Source of the DNA: TMP-86 sp039807285
GTDB taxonomy: Bacteria > Pseudomonadota > Gammaproteobacteria > Steroidobacterales > Steroidobacteraceae
Assembly: GCA_044226785.1 (NCBI GenBank)
Contig: JBGAGK010000003.1
Span: 162,327 to 226,326, forward strand
Direction of reading: 5' to 3'
Length of the DNA stretch: 64,000 nt
Positions 17,974 through 25,253 of the stretch are shown in pieces. Each line of letters opens with the position of its first letter. Position 1 is the stretch's first letter. The notes under the pieces were generated by a model. That model was not told where the DNA came from and ran no database searches. It saw only the letters and a program-made list of their open reading frames with translations. Both the position numbers and the translations under genes were made by a program.

Positions 17974-19218
17974 TCAGGCGTAGCGGATGTCGCCGGCTCC
18001 GTCCTTCGATCCGCCGCGGCAGGCGTACACCACCTCGCGCAGGTCCCGGATGAACAGGTCGGCATCGGCGTCCGTGAAGGATGCGTCCACCGCGAGCGTC
18101 AGGGCCGGCGGATCATGCAGCCCCAGCATGATCCACCCCTTCTCCAGCAGCCCCTGGTAGATCGCTGCCGTTTCCCCGCGCGTGGAATGAAAGTGCAGCG
18201 GCATGGCATCCACCTGCCACATCTGCAGGCCCTCGATGGCATTGATGTCGCGCGTCAGACGCTGCTTCATCGACAGCAGCTGGCGCGCCAGGCGCAGGTA
18301 ACCGGCCCGCCCGAGATAGTTCATCACGGCCCAGGCAGCGAAAATGGACCCCGCCGAGCGCGAGCCCGAAAAACCGGCCAGCTTGTACAGTCCGAGGAAA
18401 CGGTCTTCGATCGCCACGTAGTGATATTGCTGAAGATCCGCCTCGCGCCAGAAGATCGTCGAGGCCGGCTTCGGGCAATAGCCGAACTTGTGCAGATCGG
18501 CCGAGATGGACATGACCCCCGGCACGCGGAAATCCCACGGCGTGATCTTCTCGCCCAGTTCTTCCAGGAAAGGCGAGATGTACCCGCCCACGCAGGCATC
18601 GACGTGCATCCACAACCCTGCATCCGCCGCCACTTGGGCGATGTCGGGTATCGGATCGATGCGCGCGAAGTGCCAGGTGGGCGCCGATGCCGCCACCATG
18701 ATGGTGTCATCGTTGATCGCCGCCGCAATGTTGGCCGCGATGCCGCGCCCGTTCTCGTCCAGCTCCGTGGTGATGATCTCCATGTCCAGATAACGTGCGG
18801 ATTTCTGGAACGAGGGGTGAATGGTCAGCGGAGCCACCACGTTGGGCCTGCGCACCTTCGGACGCCTGACCCGCGCCCACTCCTTCGCCGCATGCAGGGC
18901 GGAGAAGTTGCTCTCGGTGCCACCGCTGGTGAAGTTGCCGGTCGAAGTGGGCCCCGGGTGCAAGAGACTCACGCCCATGGCGATGACTTCCTGCTCGATG
19001 GTCTGCATGTAGGGCAGGTACAGCGAGAAGAAACCATTGTCGGACATGAACTGCTGGAAAGCGTACTTGCCGATGTCCTGGACGTCCTGCGGACCGCGGA
19101 AAGCGCGGGCGAACTTGCCGTAAGGATCCGGCACCTCGATCTGCGCCAGATGCTGCTTGATGGCATCGAAACTCATGCCCTGCTCGGGCAGCGGTTTGAC
19201 GACCCTCGTATCTTCCAT
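17974..19218 (-). CDS. Sphingosine-1-phosphate lyase-like PLP-dependent enzyme
   Basis: 414 aa from ATG 19218 with AGGAGG six bases upstream. This is a fold-type I, group II decarboxylase-like enzyme. Signs are STGNFTSGGTESNF near residue 95, the Asp of HVDACVGGYISPF that contacts the PLP nitrogen, and the Schiff-base Lys in SISADLHKFGYCPK near 243. The HVDAC-GG and SADLHKFGY patterns resemble sphingosine-1-phosphate lyases more than glutamate decarboxylases, so a phosphosphingolipid or related amine lyase is likely. A general amino-acid decarboxylase cannot be excluded. It stands alone, with an AT-rich putative promoter upstream (TATACT on the minus strand near 19293). Confidence 0.75.
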   Translation of the reverse strand: MEDTRVVKPLPEQGMSFDAIKQHLAQIEVPDPYGKFARAFRGPQDVQDIGKYAFQQFMSDNGFFSLYLPYMQTIEQEVIAMGVSLLHPGPTSTGNFTSGGTESNFSALHAAKEWARVRRPKVRRPNVVAPLTIHPSFQKSARYLDMEIITTELDENGRGIAANIAAAINDDTIMVAASAPTWHFARIDPIPDIAQVAADAGLWMHVDACVGGYISPFLEELGEKITPWDFRVPGVMSISADLHKFGYCPKPASTIFWREADLQQYHYVAIEDRFLGLYKLAGFSGSRSAGSIFAAWAVMNYLGRAGYLRLARQLLSMKQRLTRDINAIEGLQMWQVDAMPLHFHSTRGETAAIYQGLLEKGWIMLGLHDPPALTLAVDASFTDADADLFIRDLREVVYACRGGSKDGAGDIRYA

Positions 19219-19685
19219 CACGAGCCTCCTGCGAGCTGTTCACCAGCCCGGTCCCGATGCATCTGGCGGCGAAAGCGCCGACAATCCAATAGTATAGCGG
19301 CACTTACTATATCCAGTCGCCATGGTCTTAACAATAGTAATTGTGTATTTGCTATTTATATTGACACCCCCTCCTGCCCGCGGACGGTCTCATCCGGACC
19401 TGCGATGTGATACGCGAAGTCATGACCCTGTGGGAGCAGCGAGAGCGCCTCTCCCGGTACGGATGCCAGGAATGTGAGGATTGGCTGCTGCACGAAAGCT
19501 GTCCTGAAGCAGGACAAGATCGGCGCGCTGCTCTGAGGTCATGCGAGCGCGGGCGATTTCGACCCGGATAAACTCGCCGGAATCAGATAACGAAACTCCG
19601 AAGCGGACTCATTGCTTCACCATTCCGGCCAAGCGGGAATCAAATGCAGATCGCGATGGGCAGTGCCGCGTTCTGGTGAGTGCAG
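19219..19685. other. Gene-free stretch, promoter side of the PLP enzyme
   Basis: About 465 bp. The left 150 bp are AT-rich compared with the surroundings (19285-19370) and probably hold the promoter of the PLP-enzyme gene. The rest has no open frame with recognisable protein sequence or ribosome-binding site, and I see no RNA gene in it. Confidence 0.5.
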
Positions 19686-20150
19686 CTACGGTTTCCGGGT
19701 GGACGCACCTTCCTCATCGAGGCGCTCGAAGCCGGCAAGGAAAGGGCTTATGATCTGCACGCCGTCGATCTGCTGATCGTGCTGCAGGTCTTCGGACAGC
19801 AGGTACCTGCAACCTTGGTGCTGAGCCGAGGCCACGATTAGTGCGTCCCGGTAATTCAGGCCGAAACGGCTTTCGATCGCCCAGGCGGTTTCCACCGTAG
19901 CGTAGTCCACCCGCCATGGACTCCAATACTGATAACGGCGAACTTCGGCTCGCACGTCATCGGCCGGGATGGCATCGAACTTTTTGCGCGCGTTGACATG
20001 GAACTCGTTGAGAACCTGCATGCTGATGGGGCCGCAGCGTTTGGTCCAGCAGGTGCCCACCCATTGTCGGGCGCGGTCGCGCTTGGTCTGATCACGATTA
20101 TCGAAACAGTAGAGCAGGACATTGGTGTCCAACATCACCGCAGCGGTCAC
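19686..20150 (-). CDS. vapC: VapC-type PIN-domain toxin
   Basis: 154 aa PIN-domain ribonuclease. The four acidic residues expected at the active site are visible: Asp8 (MLDTNVLLY), Glu49 (VLNEF), Asp102 (YRDALIVASA) and Asp121 (LLSEDLQ). VapC toxins cut specific RNAs, often initiator tRNA or rRNA. The ATG overlaps the stop of the upstream antitoxin by 4 nt, as in classical vapBC operons. The last 15 residues are encoded by a sequence that recurs at 20567-20610, so the native C-terminus may have been altered. The target is unknown. Confidence 0.88.
   Translation of the reverse strand: MTAAVMLDTNVLLYCFDNRDQTKRDRARQWVGTCWTKRCGPISMQVLNEFHVNARKKFDAIPADDVRAEVRRYQYWSPWRVDYATVETAWAIESRFGLNYRDALIVASAQHQGCRYLLSEDLQHDQQIDGVQIISPFLAGFERLDEEGASTRKP
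19698..19741. repeat. Dispersed repeat copy 1 (end of vapC)
   Basis: 44 bp matching 20567-20610 at 39 positions (GGTGGACGCAC-TTCCTC). Here it forms the 3' end of vapC. It is either a short intergenic repeat family or the relic of a duplicated TA locus. Confidence 0.7.
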
Positions 20151-20380
20151 CGTCGGCCTCGCGTGTAGATTTCCTCGCGTATCGGATAACGTCCTTTGGA
20201 AGTGCCGAAGAGCCTGAATTCCAGGGCCTCGTGCATCGCACGCTCGTAAGCGTCATCGTGGCGCATCTTTTCAGCCAGCATCTCGCCAACCAGGCGCGAG
20301 ACGCTGGCATTGCGGCGCGCAGCCTCCAGCCTCGCCCAGTCGGCAACGCCGTCGTCCATCGTCACAGTGACGTTTTTCAT
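20147..20380 (-). CDS. vapB: VapB-type ribbon-helix-helix antitoxin
   Basis: 77 aa from ATG 20380 (an in-frame GTG at 20410 lies inside the operator repeats and is less likely). It has an N-terminal RHH DNA-binding fold (NVTVTMDDGVADWARLEAAR, then NASVSRLVGEMLAEKM) and a C-terminal toxin-binding tail (FRLFGTSKGRYPIREEIY). It overlaps vapC by 4 nt. The promoter region carries repeated CACTAGTTTCGTG boxes, as expected for autoregulation by the VapBC complex. Confidence 0.85.
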   Translation of the reverse strand: MKNVTVTMDDGVADWARLEAARRNASVSRLVGEMLAEKMRHDDAYERAMHEALEFRLFGTSKGRYPIREEIYTRGRR

Positions 20381-20391
20381 GGCACCGGTTC

Positions 20392-20436
20392 CACTAGTTT
20401 CGTGTTGCACTAGTTTCGTGCATCACGAAGTTAGTG
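20392..20436. promoter_or_regulatory. Putative VapBC operator
   Basis: The 13-mer CACTAGTTTCGTG occurs at 20392-20404 and again at 20408-20420. It is followed by an inverted near-copy CACGAAGTTAGTG at 20424-20436 (11 of 13 paired). The cluster lies directly upstream of the vapB ATG, where RHH antitoxins usually bind to repress their own operon. Confidence 0.7.
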
Positions 20437-20566
20437 CCAATGCCCGAATGAAGTCCGATGAATGCAAAAAGCCAGGCTCACTCAAACGGATCCCACGGTG
20501 ACGTTCGGTCGAAACGACCGGCCAGGTTCATTCGGAATCAGCGGCCGCCTCGGTCCGGAAAACGCA

Positions 20567-20610
20567 GGTGGACGCACGTTCCTCGTCGACGCGCTCGAGA
20601 CCGGCAAGGA
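20567..20610. repeat. Dispersed repeat copy 2
   Basis: The second copy of the 44-bp element at 19698-19741, in the same orientation, in sequence without a recognisable gene. Region 20437-20830 otherwise shows only fragmentary frames; I see no intact gene in it. Confidence 0.7.
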
Positions 20611-20834
20611 CCTGGGGTGATTGCGAAGCCTGCGAATGCCGCGAATCCTCAACGACGGCGCGAGATTTCCGCTTCGCAGGCGGATGCGCAGTGGCTGATG
20701 GCGCGACGGGGGAAACGGCGTAACCCGGCGTCCCGACGTGATCTGCGGTTCGCATCTCAAAGCGAGGGCACCCAAGTGCATGCCCATGAATCCCCGCACA
20801 GAGTCGGCTGCTGGGGATGGCAAGGCAGGCAACT

Positions 20835-20863
20835 CGTAATACACTGGATATCTCTGTATTACG
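20835..20863. promoter_or_regulatory. Palindromic operator before AbrB-type antitoxin
   Basis: Two perfect 9-bp arms, CGTAATACA and TGTATTACG, are separated by 11 bp and lie 13 bp before the ATG of the AbrB-like frame. The geometry fits a self-binding site of a dimeric antitoxin. Confidence 0.65.
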
Positions 20864-20876
20864 GCTGGAGCTGAAA

Positions 20877-20990
20877 ATGGCCACCACGATGACGGTCAAG
20901 GGACAAGTCACCATCCCCAAGAAAGTTCGGCAGACCCTGCGCCTGTCTCCGGGCGATGGCCTTTCAACCGACGTCGCGGCATCGAGCTGA
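20877..20990 (+). pseudogene. AbrB/MazE-type antitoxin, truncated
   Basis: A 37-codon frame preceded by GGAGCTGAAA. The first 28 residues (TVKGQVTIPKKVRQTLRLSP) are the start of a SpoVT/AbrB swapped-hairpin DNA-binding domain. After SPGDG the sequence stops matching that fold and runs into the reverse complement of another coding frame until TGA. The rest of the antitoxin and its toxin are absent, so a TA module was cut here. Confidence 0.75.
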
Positions 20991-21151
20991 GCAGGCAATG
21001 GCTTCGTGCTCTCGATCCCGTGGGTCCTGACAATCCACACGACCAGGCTGACGGCGAGGAGCAGGCCGACGAACCAATAAACCTTCGGAGCAATCTGTGG
21101 CAAGTGTGACCTCGTCAACCTTTCGCGGTACACCCTTCCCTCGATTAGCAT
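20968..21151 (-). pseudogene. Small membrane-protein frame, truncated at the AbrB junction
   Basis: ATG 21151 opens a frame with one clear transmembrane helix (VYWFVGLLLAVSLVVWIV, residues 23-40) after a basic N-terminus and a polar tail. At about 20968 it meets the AbrB-type fragment head-on, and the frame then runs on only through antisense sequence. It looks like a gene that lost its 3' end in the same event. Family unknown; a weak start signal makes it uncertain that this was ever a gene. Bases 21152-21283 show nothing else. Confidence 0.35.
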
Positions 21152-21283
21152 ATCGCCGGCCTGTCCAAGGTTCGCGTTCGCACCGCAGCCGCGGCAACCA
21201 ATCGTTCTCGGGTTACCCCTGCATGCAGAGTCGACACTCTGGCCAAAGCTGCGAACACCTGAGAGTGAAATTTGCACTCATTG

Positions 21284-22006
21284 CTATCTTGAATCTCCGA
21301 AGCTGGCTCCGCCACTAAAATCGATCCAGTACCACCGCCGATTCTTGCAAGCCCCAAAAGCAACTACACCCCCGAAGGTCTGTGCAACACTGGCAAGCGC
21401 ATCGTCGACCGTCAGATTCCGCAGTGATGCCGGTAGATGCGGAAGTCCGACGCGGGGCTCCGCAATAATTACGTTTGCTACTCTTGGCAAAGGCCGCATA
21501 TCACTTGCCTGGAGCGCTGCCAGAGCTTCGTCAGTGCTCATAATCGAAGCTATCGCCAAGGCGGGGTTGTATTGCGCACTTTTGTTGAATTCCACTCTGG
21601 CAATCCTTGCCTTCAACACTGAACTCGCAATTGTCCCGATTTGAATACTGATGACACCGTCTTGATCTTCTGAAACCTCGACGCCTGAATCAGACTCAAA
21701 CATCTCCCGAATTTCAGCGAGCGCCGAATTCCCTCTCGAGGCGCTTTGCACGTTGATTTTCGGGAATTTAATTGAATTCGGGCTCTTCCCAGAACATGTC
21801 GCCTCGTAATTTATACGTCCTGCTTTCTTCTCCCTCTTCAATACAGGTAACAGGCTCGTCATCACCACCGCTTGGCTATCACTATCAGCGAACCCGCTTC
21901 CTTTGGCGGCGCAGCCTGCAGCCAGGCTCCAACAAAGAAGCGGGAAAAGGCACGTCACCGAGACGCACAAACTTACGCGTATCGTGCGTTCACGATTCAT
22001 AAACAT
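21284..22006 (-). CDS. Lipoprotein, putative immunity protein for CT6
   Basis: 240 aa. The signal peptide ends with a lipobox L-A-A-G-C (Cys32). The mature part has an alpha/beta pattern, and the C-terminal part (NLTVDDALASVAQTFGGVV) resembles the short secretin/TonB N-terminal-type domain; that likeness is weak. Its ATG overlaps the TAA of the CT6 cassette (TAATG), so translation is coupled. Position and lipidation fit an immunity lipoprotein; the activity it counters is unknown. Confidence 0.72.
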   Translation of the reverse strand: MFMNRERTIRVSLCVSVTCLFPLLCWSLAAGCAAKGSGFADSDSQAVVMTSLLPVLKREKKAGRINYEATCSGKSPNSIKFPKINVQSASRGNSALAEIREMFESDSGVEVSEDQDGVISIQIGTIASSVLKARIARVEFNKSAQYNPALAIASIMSTDEALAALQASDMRPLPRVANVIIAEPRVGLPHLPASLRNLTVDDALASVAQTFGGVVAFGACKNRRWYWIDFSGGASFGDSR

Positions 22007-22815
22007 TACCGGCGAATCACTGAGACAGTGTTACTCACAACACCGCCGACAACTTGGTTCACATGTTGAAATTGACTCGTCAACGGATAAATTTCCCCAT
22101 GGACCTGCACGGAAAATGTCTGTGTTGTCACGAGCAAGAAATTTTGGGGCGCCAAAACAGGAGGCACCCAACCAACCAAATCAGTTGCGACTCCATTGTT
22201 CATAGGCACGAAATCCGCATTCGAAGTGATCCCAATGGCGGGCTCCACCTGCTCACGAAGTGAATAGCCTGACCCTGTCAATGGCTCGCCAAGCACGTTC
22301 ATGAGCTGATAACTGTATACCGAGTAAGTACCTACATCCAACGTCGCAAATGGAAGTATCTCCAGTGAGTAAGGAGACAGTGGCAAGGACTGGCCGGATG
22401 TGTCGAAGATCTCTTGATCAGCTTCCGAGGTCGACTGCCTGGAATGCGCAGCAGAGTTGAACAAATACCCTGCCGCCGCCACGGTAAATCCATCATCGAA
22501 CTTCCCACCCGTGATCCTGGCCGCTACGCCGCCAACCAGCCCGGCTTCCGCTGCTCCCTTGAATTTCCTCCAGAAGCCGACTGCCTCTGGTTTGATGAAA
22601 ACCCATTGCACAGCCGCGTCCGATATCCCCGCCGCCAGCGCCCCTCGTACACAGTTTCCACCGCTGGCAACTCCACCGACACAGCTCACCGCGGCATGTG
22701 CAAGCACGGAAAATGGCTTCGCCCACTCGCTGCCTCTCTGCGCCATCTGCGCCGCATAACTGCCGATCTTGACAAACGCGAATGCCGTTATCCCGGCGAT
22801 CAGTCCCGCTGTCAA
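22006..22815 (-). CDS. Truncated RHS cassette with tip CT6
   Basis: 269 aa from a TTG at 22815. Residues 2-124 match the region just after the core of the 2162-aa RHS protein (TAGLIAGITAFAF, then EAGLVGGVAARITGGKFDDG), so the breakpoint lies beyond the RHS core itself. The unique tip (about 125-269) starts after NSAAHS. It is rich in Val/Thr/Gln with no cysteine or motif I recognise (VGTYSVYSYQLMNVLGEPL, VPPVLAPQNFLLVTTQ). It lacks a signal peptide and shell and is a stored or relic tip cassette. It is followed by a coupled lipoprotein gene. Confidence 0.65.
   Translation of the reverse strand: MTAGLIAGITAFAFVKIGSYAAQMAQRGSEWAKPFSVLAHAAVSCVGGVASGGNCVRGALAAGISDAAVQWVFIKPEAVGFWRKFKGAAEAGLVGGVAARITGGKFDDGFTVAAAGYLFNSAAHSRQSTSEADQEIFDTSGQSLPLSPYSLEILPFATLDVGTYSVYSYQLMNVLGEPLTGSGYSLREQVEPAIGITSNADFVPMNNGVATDLVGWVPPVLAPQNFLLVTTQTFSVQVHGEIYPLTSQFQHVNQVVGGVVSNTVSVIRR
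22442..22814 (-). repeat. Post-core repeat in CT6
   Basis: About 373 bp of close identity to 25678-26051 in the full-length gene, with sharp ends at both sides (GAATGCGCAGCA on the left, GCTGTCAA on the right). It provides the homology for exchange of the tip that follows. Confidence 0.82.
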
Positions 22816-22852
22816 CAGTAACCCACTTCTCCCCGGTTACGGCAATCAGTTC

Positions 22853-23266
22853 TCAAGGCCCAAGCCAACCACACGACAGAGCCTGAAACTGTGCTTCCAA
22901 GTGATAAGCATCATTAATCCGTTGTTCTAGCACCTCCTTCACTTGACGGAAGATCGGCGAGCCGCCCAACTGGAAATCGACCAGCCTGACAGTCTGCGCC
23001 TCGCGATCAACAACAACATCGATCTGATTAGCTGGAACGGACGCGGTACGAATCGAGAAACTGGTGATTACCCTATCCGGTGGCGTGGTTGATGGAGTTG
23101 AAAAGCCAAGCGGCTCCAATACACCACCTACTAAAGCAGGCAAACTATTGGAAACCAAATTCCCGTCGGCCGGAGTTGATTCGACGCGCAACATCAATCC
23201 ACGAACAGCGCAACAACCCGTGACGATCCAGAGAACGCATACGCTAGCTACCATGTGTCGCCACAT
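22853..23266 (-). CDS. Lipoprotein, putative immunity protein for CT5
   Basis: 137 aa with a signal peptide ending in a lipobox I-V-T-G-C (Cys18). The mature domain of about 120 residues includes a beta-rich middle (IDVVVDREAQTVRLVDFQLG) and a helical end (VKEVLEQRINDAYHLEAQFQ); family not recognised. It starts 3 nt after the stop of CT5. This matches the other cassette-lipoprotein pairs. Bases 22816-22852 are a short junction with the CT6 cassette. Confidence 0.72.
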   Translation of the reverse strand: MWRHMVASVCVLWIVTGCCAVRGLMLRVESTPADGNLVSNSLPALVGGVLEPLGFSTPSTTPPDRVITSFSIRTASVPANQIDVVVDREAQTVRLVDFQLGGSPIFRQVKEVLEQRINDAYHLEAQFQALSCGWLGP

Positions 23267-23269
23267 AGG

Positions 23270-24604
23270 TCAGTGCCCTGCCGCACCGGCTATTGTGAAC
23301 GGGATGAGACCCAGTAGTTCGTATGCCATTCCGAATGGGCCGGCTGGCAAATACGTCGAGTTAGGACTGAAGTTGCTTGAGGCCCACACACCGCTGGAAC
23401 AAGGCGGGCACGACTGGTCGTGACGAAAACTGTTGTAATCCAGCGCATTCAGAGGGCGTAGGGATGGTTCGTTGTCCACGGCGGGAAATTGTCGCGTACC
23501 CCATCCCAAGCCGCCGTAAAGACCATCGTGGGGGAACGCGAGATTCAGAATGGCTTCCCCGAAGTGCCAAAAACTCAACATGATGTTTCCACTGGAAAGA
23601 TCGTGCCCTACGACTGGCAGATCATTACGAAAAAACACATACAGCGCCCCCAACTGCCCCACCGTAACTGCATAGATGTCGACGACAATGGCTTTTGCGT
23701 CCCGCCATAGCTGCTCGCCCACACTCTGGTCGGTACGACCGGCCTGCTGCGACTGCGGCCCGACCAGATATTGCACGGCGGCAGTGGAAAACCCGTCCTC
23801 GAATTTGCCGCCCGCAAGTCTTGCCGCCTCGCCACCGATCAATCCGGCTTCGACCGACTCGGCGGCTTTGCTCCACTGCCCGAAGGACGGAAACTTGATG
23901 ATCAACGGTTGTGCTGCGATCGCAAAACCCGCACTCAGCGCTCCTTTCCCACAGTTGCCGCCACTGGCTGCCGCTGAAGCACATCCGACGCCCACTCGGG
24001 CTATCACGCCCTCGGCTGGCGTCCAGTTACCGCTCGACACCTTTTGTCCTATTCCTGCCGTAAGGCCGCCTACCACGCCGGCGACGAGACCTGCGGTGAG
24101 CGCCGCCGACAGACTCCCGGTCGAGATATACGCGCCGACAAATCCACCGACGAATCCCGCGAGTGCGCCCGCATAAACACCTGCGCCGACAACATACTCG
24201 CTTGCCAGGAACGCGTACGCAGCCCCAAATGTGAAATACGCAAGCACCGCTCCCACGATTGCTCCGACGATATCCCCAAGCAAACTGTGTCCACTGGGAT
24301 CGATGTACTTGAGCGGATCATTCCAGGCATAGGCATACGGGTTGATCGCCTGGCTCGACCCGAGCGTCTGGATGACGGTGTCGGCGGACAGAAACCTTCC
24401 CAGGGTCGGGTCATAGACCCGCCCGTTCATGTGCACCAGACCCACCGAGTCCAGCATCTCCTGCCCGGTGAACCCCTGCCGCGTGGTGCTGGAGAACGTC
24501 GTGTAATCCGCCGTGCTCGGTACCCCCTGCCAGTTGCTCCCCCGGCGTGCCCCGAAGGCCGTGAAACTCTCCCGAGCCAGCACATTGCCCACCGCATCGA
24601 GCAC
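23270..24604 (-). CDS. Truncated RHS cassette with tip CT5
   Basis: 444 aa if started at GTG 24604, but RHS-like sequence continues in frame to about 24660 (TYYATSDHLGSADLVL) without a good start, then meets unrelated sequence. The core (DPTLGRFLSAD, PLKYIDPSGHS) matches the 2162-aa protein. After it come hydrophobic and Gly/Ala-rich stretches (LAGFVGGFVGAYISTGSLSA, shared with the parent). A unique tip follows with cysteines and a His-Asp pair (LDYNSFRHDQSCPPC) and a hydrophobic C-terminal segment (MAYELLGLIPFTIAGAAGH). It is an orphan toxin cassette by architecture; activity unknown. Confidence 0.68.
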   Translation of the reverse strand: MLDAVGNVLARESFTAFGARRGSNWQGVPSTADYTTFSSTTRQGFTGQEMLDSVGLVHMNGRVYDPTLGRFLSADTVIQTLGSSQAINPYAYAWNDPLKYIDPSGHSLLGDIVGAIVGAVLAYFTFGAAYAFLASEYVVGAGVYAGALAGFVGGFVGAYISTGSLSAALTAGLVAGVVGGLTAGIGQKVSSGNWTPAEGVIARVGVGCASAAASGGNCGKGALSAGFAIAAQPLIIKFPSFGQWSKAAESVEAGLIGGEAARLAGGKFEDGFSTAAVQYLVGPQSQQAGRTDQSVGEQLWRDAKAIVVDIYAVTVGQLGALYVFFRNDLPVVGHDLSSGNIMLSFWHFGEAILNLAFPHDGLYGGLGWGTRQFPAVDNEPSLRPLNALDYNSFRHDQSCPPCSSGVWASSNFSPNSTYLPAGPFGMAYELLGLIPFTIAGAAGH

Positions 24605-24646
24605 CAGATCCGCGCTGCCCAGATGATCCGAGGTCGCGTAGTAGGT
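24266..24646 (-). repeat. RHS core repeat, locus 2 copy in CT5
   Basis: Nearly identical to 26211-26591 in the full-length gene. Identity decays near 24650 at GTAGGTGGGGGTCG. The stretch 24660-24754 between this cassette and the upstream immunity gene contains no gene. Confidence 0.82.
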
Positions 24647-24754
24647 GGGGGTCGTGGCGCTGCTGCGTTCTTCAACGATGCGACACTGAGTCCGTCCGGT
24701 ACCCGTTCCTACAGAGTCGTCACAACAACTGAGACGATGAAATTACAGCGAACA

Positions 24755-25252
24755 TTAGAATGCGCATCGTTCGGTTGGCGCAGCAACTGTTTGGCGCTTC
24801 CCCAATTTTCCATGCTCAATAGCAATTTCTAATTCATGACAGAGAAGATCCCCTGATTCTCGGGATCCCGTTCTAAATGGGAGGCTGATAGTAAATTTCT
24901 CGAATGCATTCGCATGTCTCATTGGAATAATGCTAATGCGAGATGGGAAAGGATGACTAATTGAACGAACAGCCGTTGTCAGATCAAGCCCCCAATCATC
25001 GCTCGAGACAGTGAGAAATTTGATTGGACCGCGCCGCTCAGATTTGAACACCAAACGAAGTGGATTGTTCTTTCTGGAATTGCCTAAATCGACTTCCAGA
25101 GTGCCTGCCGACCAGCCAACATGTCGGTCATCAAAATTCTGTATGACCACGTCTTCAAGTGGCGTCGCCGGTTCTTCCGCCATTGCAGGACCAAATGAAA
25201 TCCAATTGATCGCCAACATTGCCACAAAAAACAGTCTTCTTATGAAGCGCAT
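24755..25252 (-). CDS. Secreted periplasmic protein, putative immunity for the JAMM-tip RHS protein
   Basis: 165 aa from ATG 25252, one base after the RHS stop (TAA-G-ATG). A signal peptide (FIRRLFFVAMLAINWISFGP) ends in a signal peptidase I site, AMA-EE. There is no lipobox, unlike most neighbouring immunity candidates. The mature domain (FDDRHVGWSAGTLEVDLGNS) is predicted mostly beta; family unknown. Tight coupling and export to the periplasm support an immunity role. Confidence 0.7.
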   Translation of the reverse strand: MRFIRRLFFVAMLAINWISFGPAMAEEPATPLEDVVIQNFDDRHVGWSAGTLEVDLGNSRKNNPLRLVFKSERRGPIKFLTVSSDDWGLDLTTAVRSISHPFPSRISIIPMRHANAFEKFTISLPFRTGSRESGDLLCHELEIAIEHGKLGKRQTVAAPTERCAF

Positions 25253-25253
25253 C

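Noticed and set aside
19541..19753. 70-codon plus-strand frame
   Set aside because: No ribosome-binding site, and the end overlaps vapC and the 44-bp repeat in antisense.
20528..21277. Single 249-codon minus-strand gene
   Set aside because: It spans an AbrB-type gene stump on the other strand and a repeat element; only the part above about 20968 looks like a real coding fragment.
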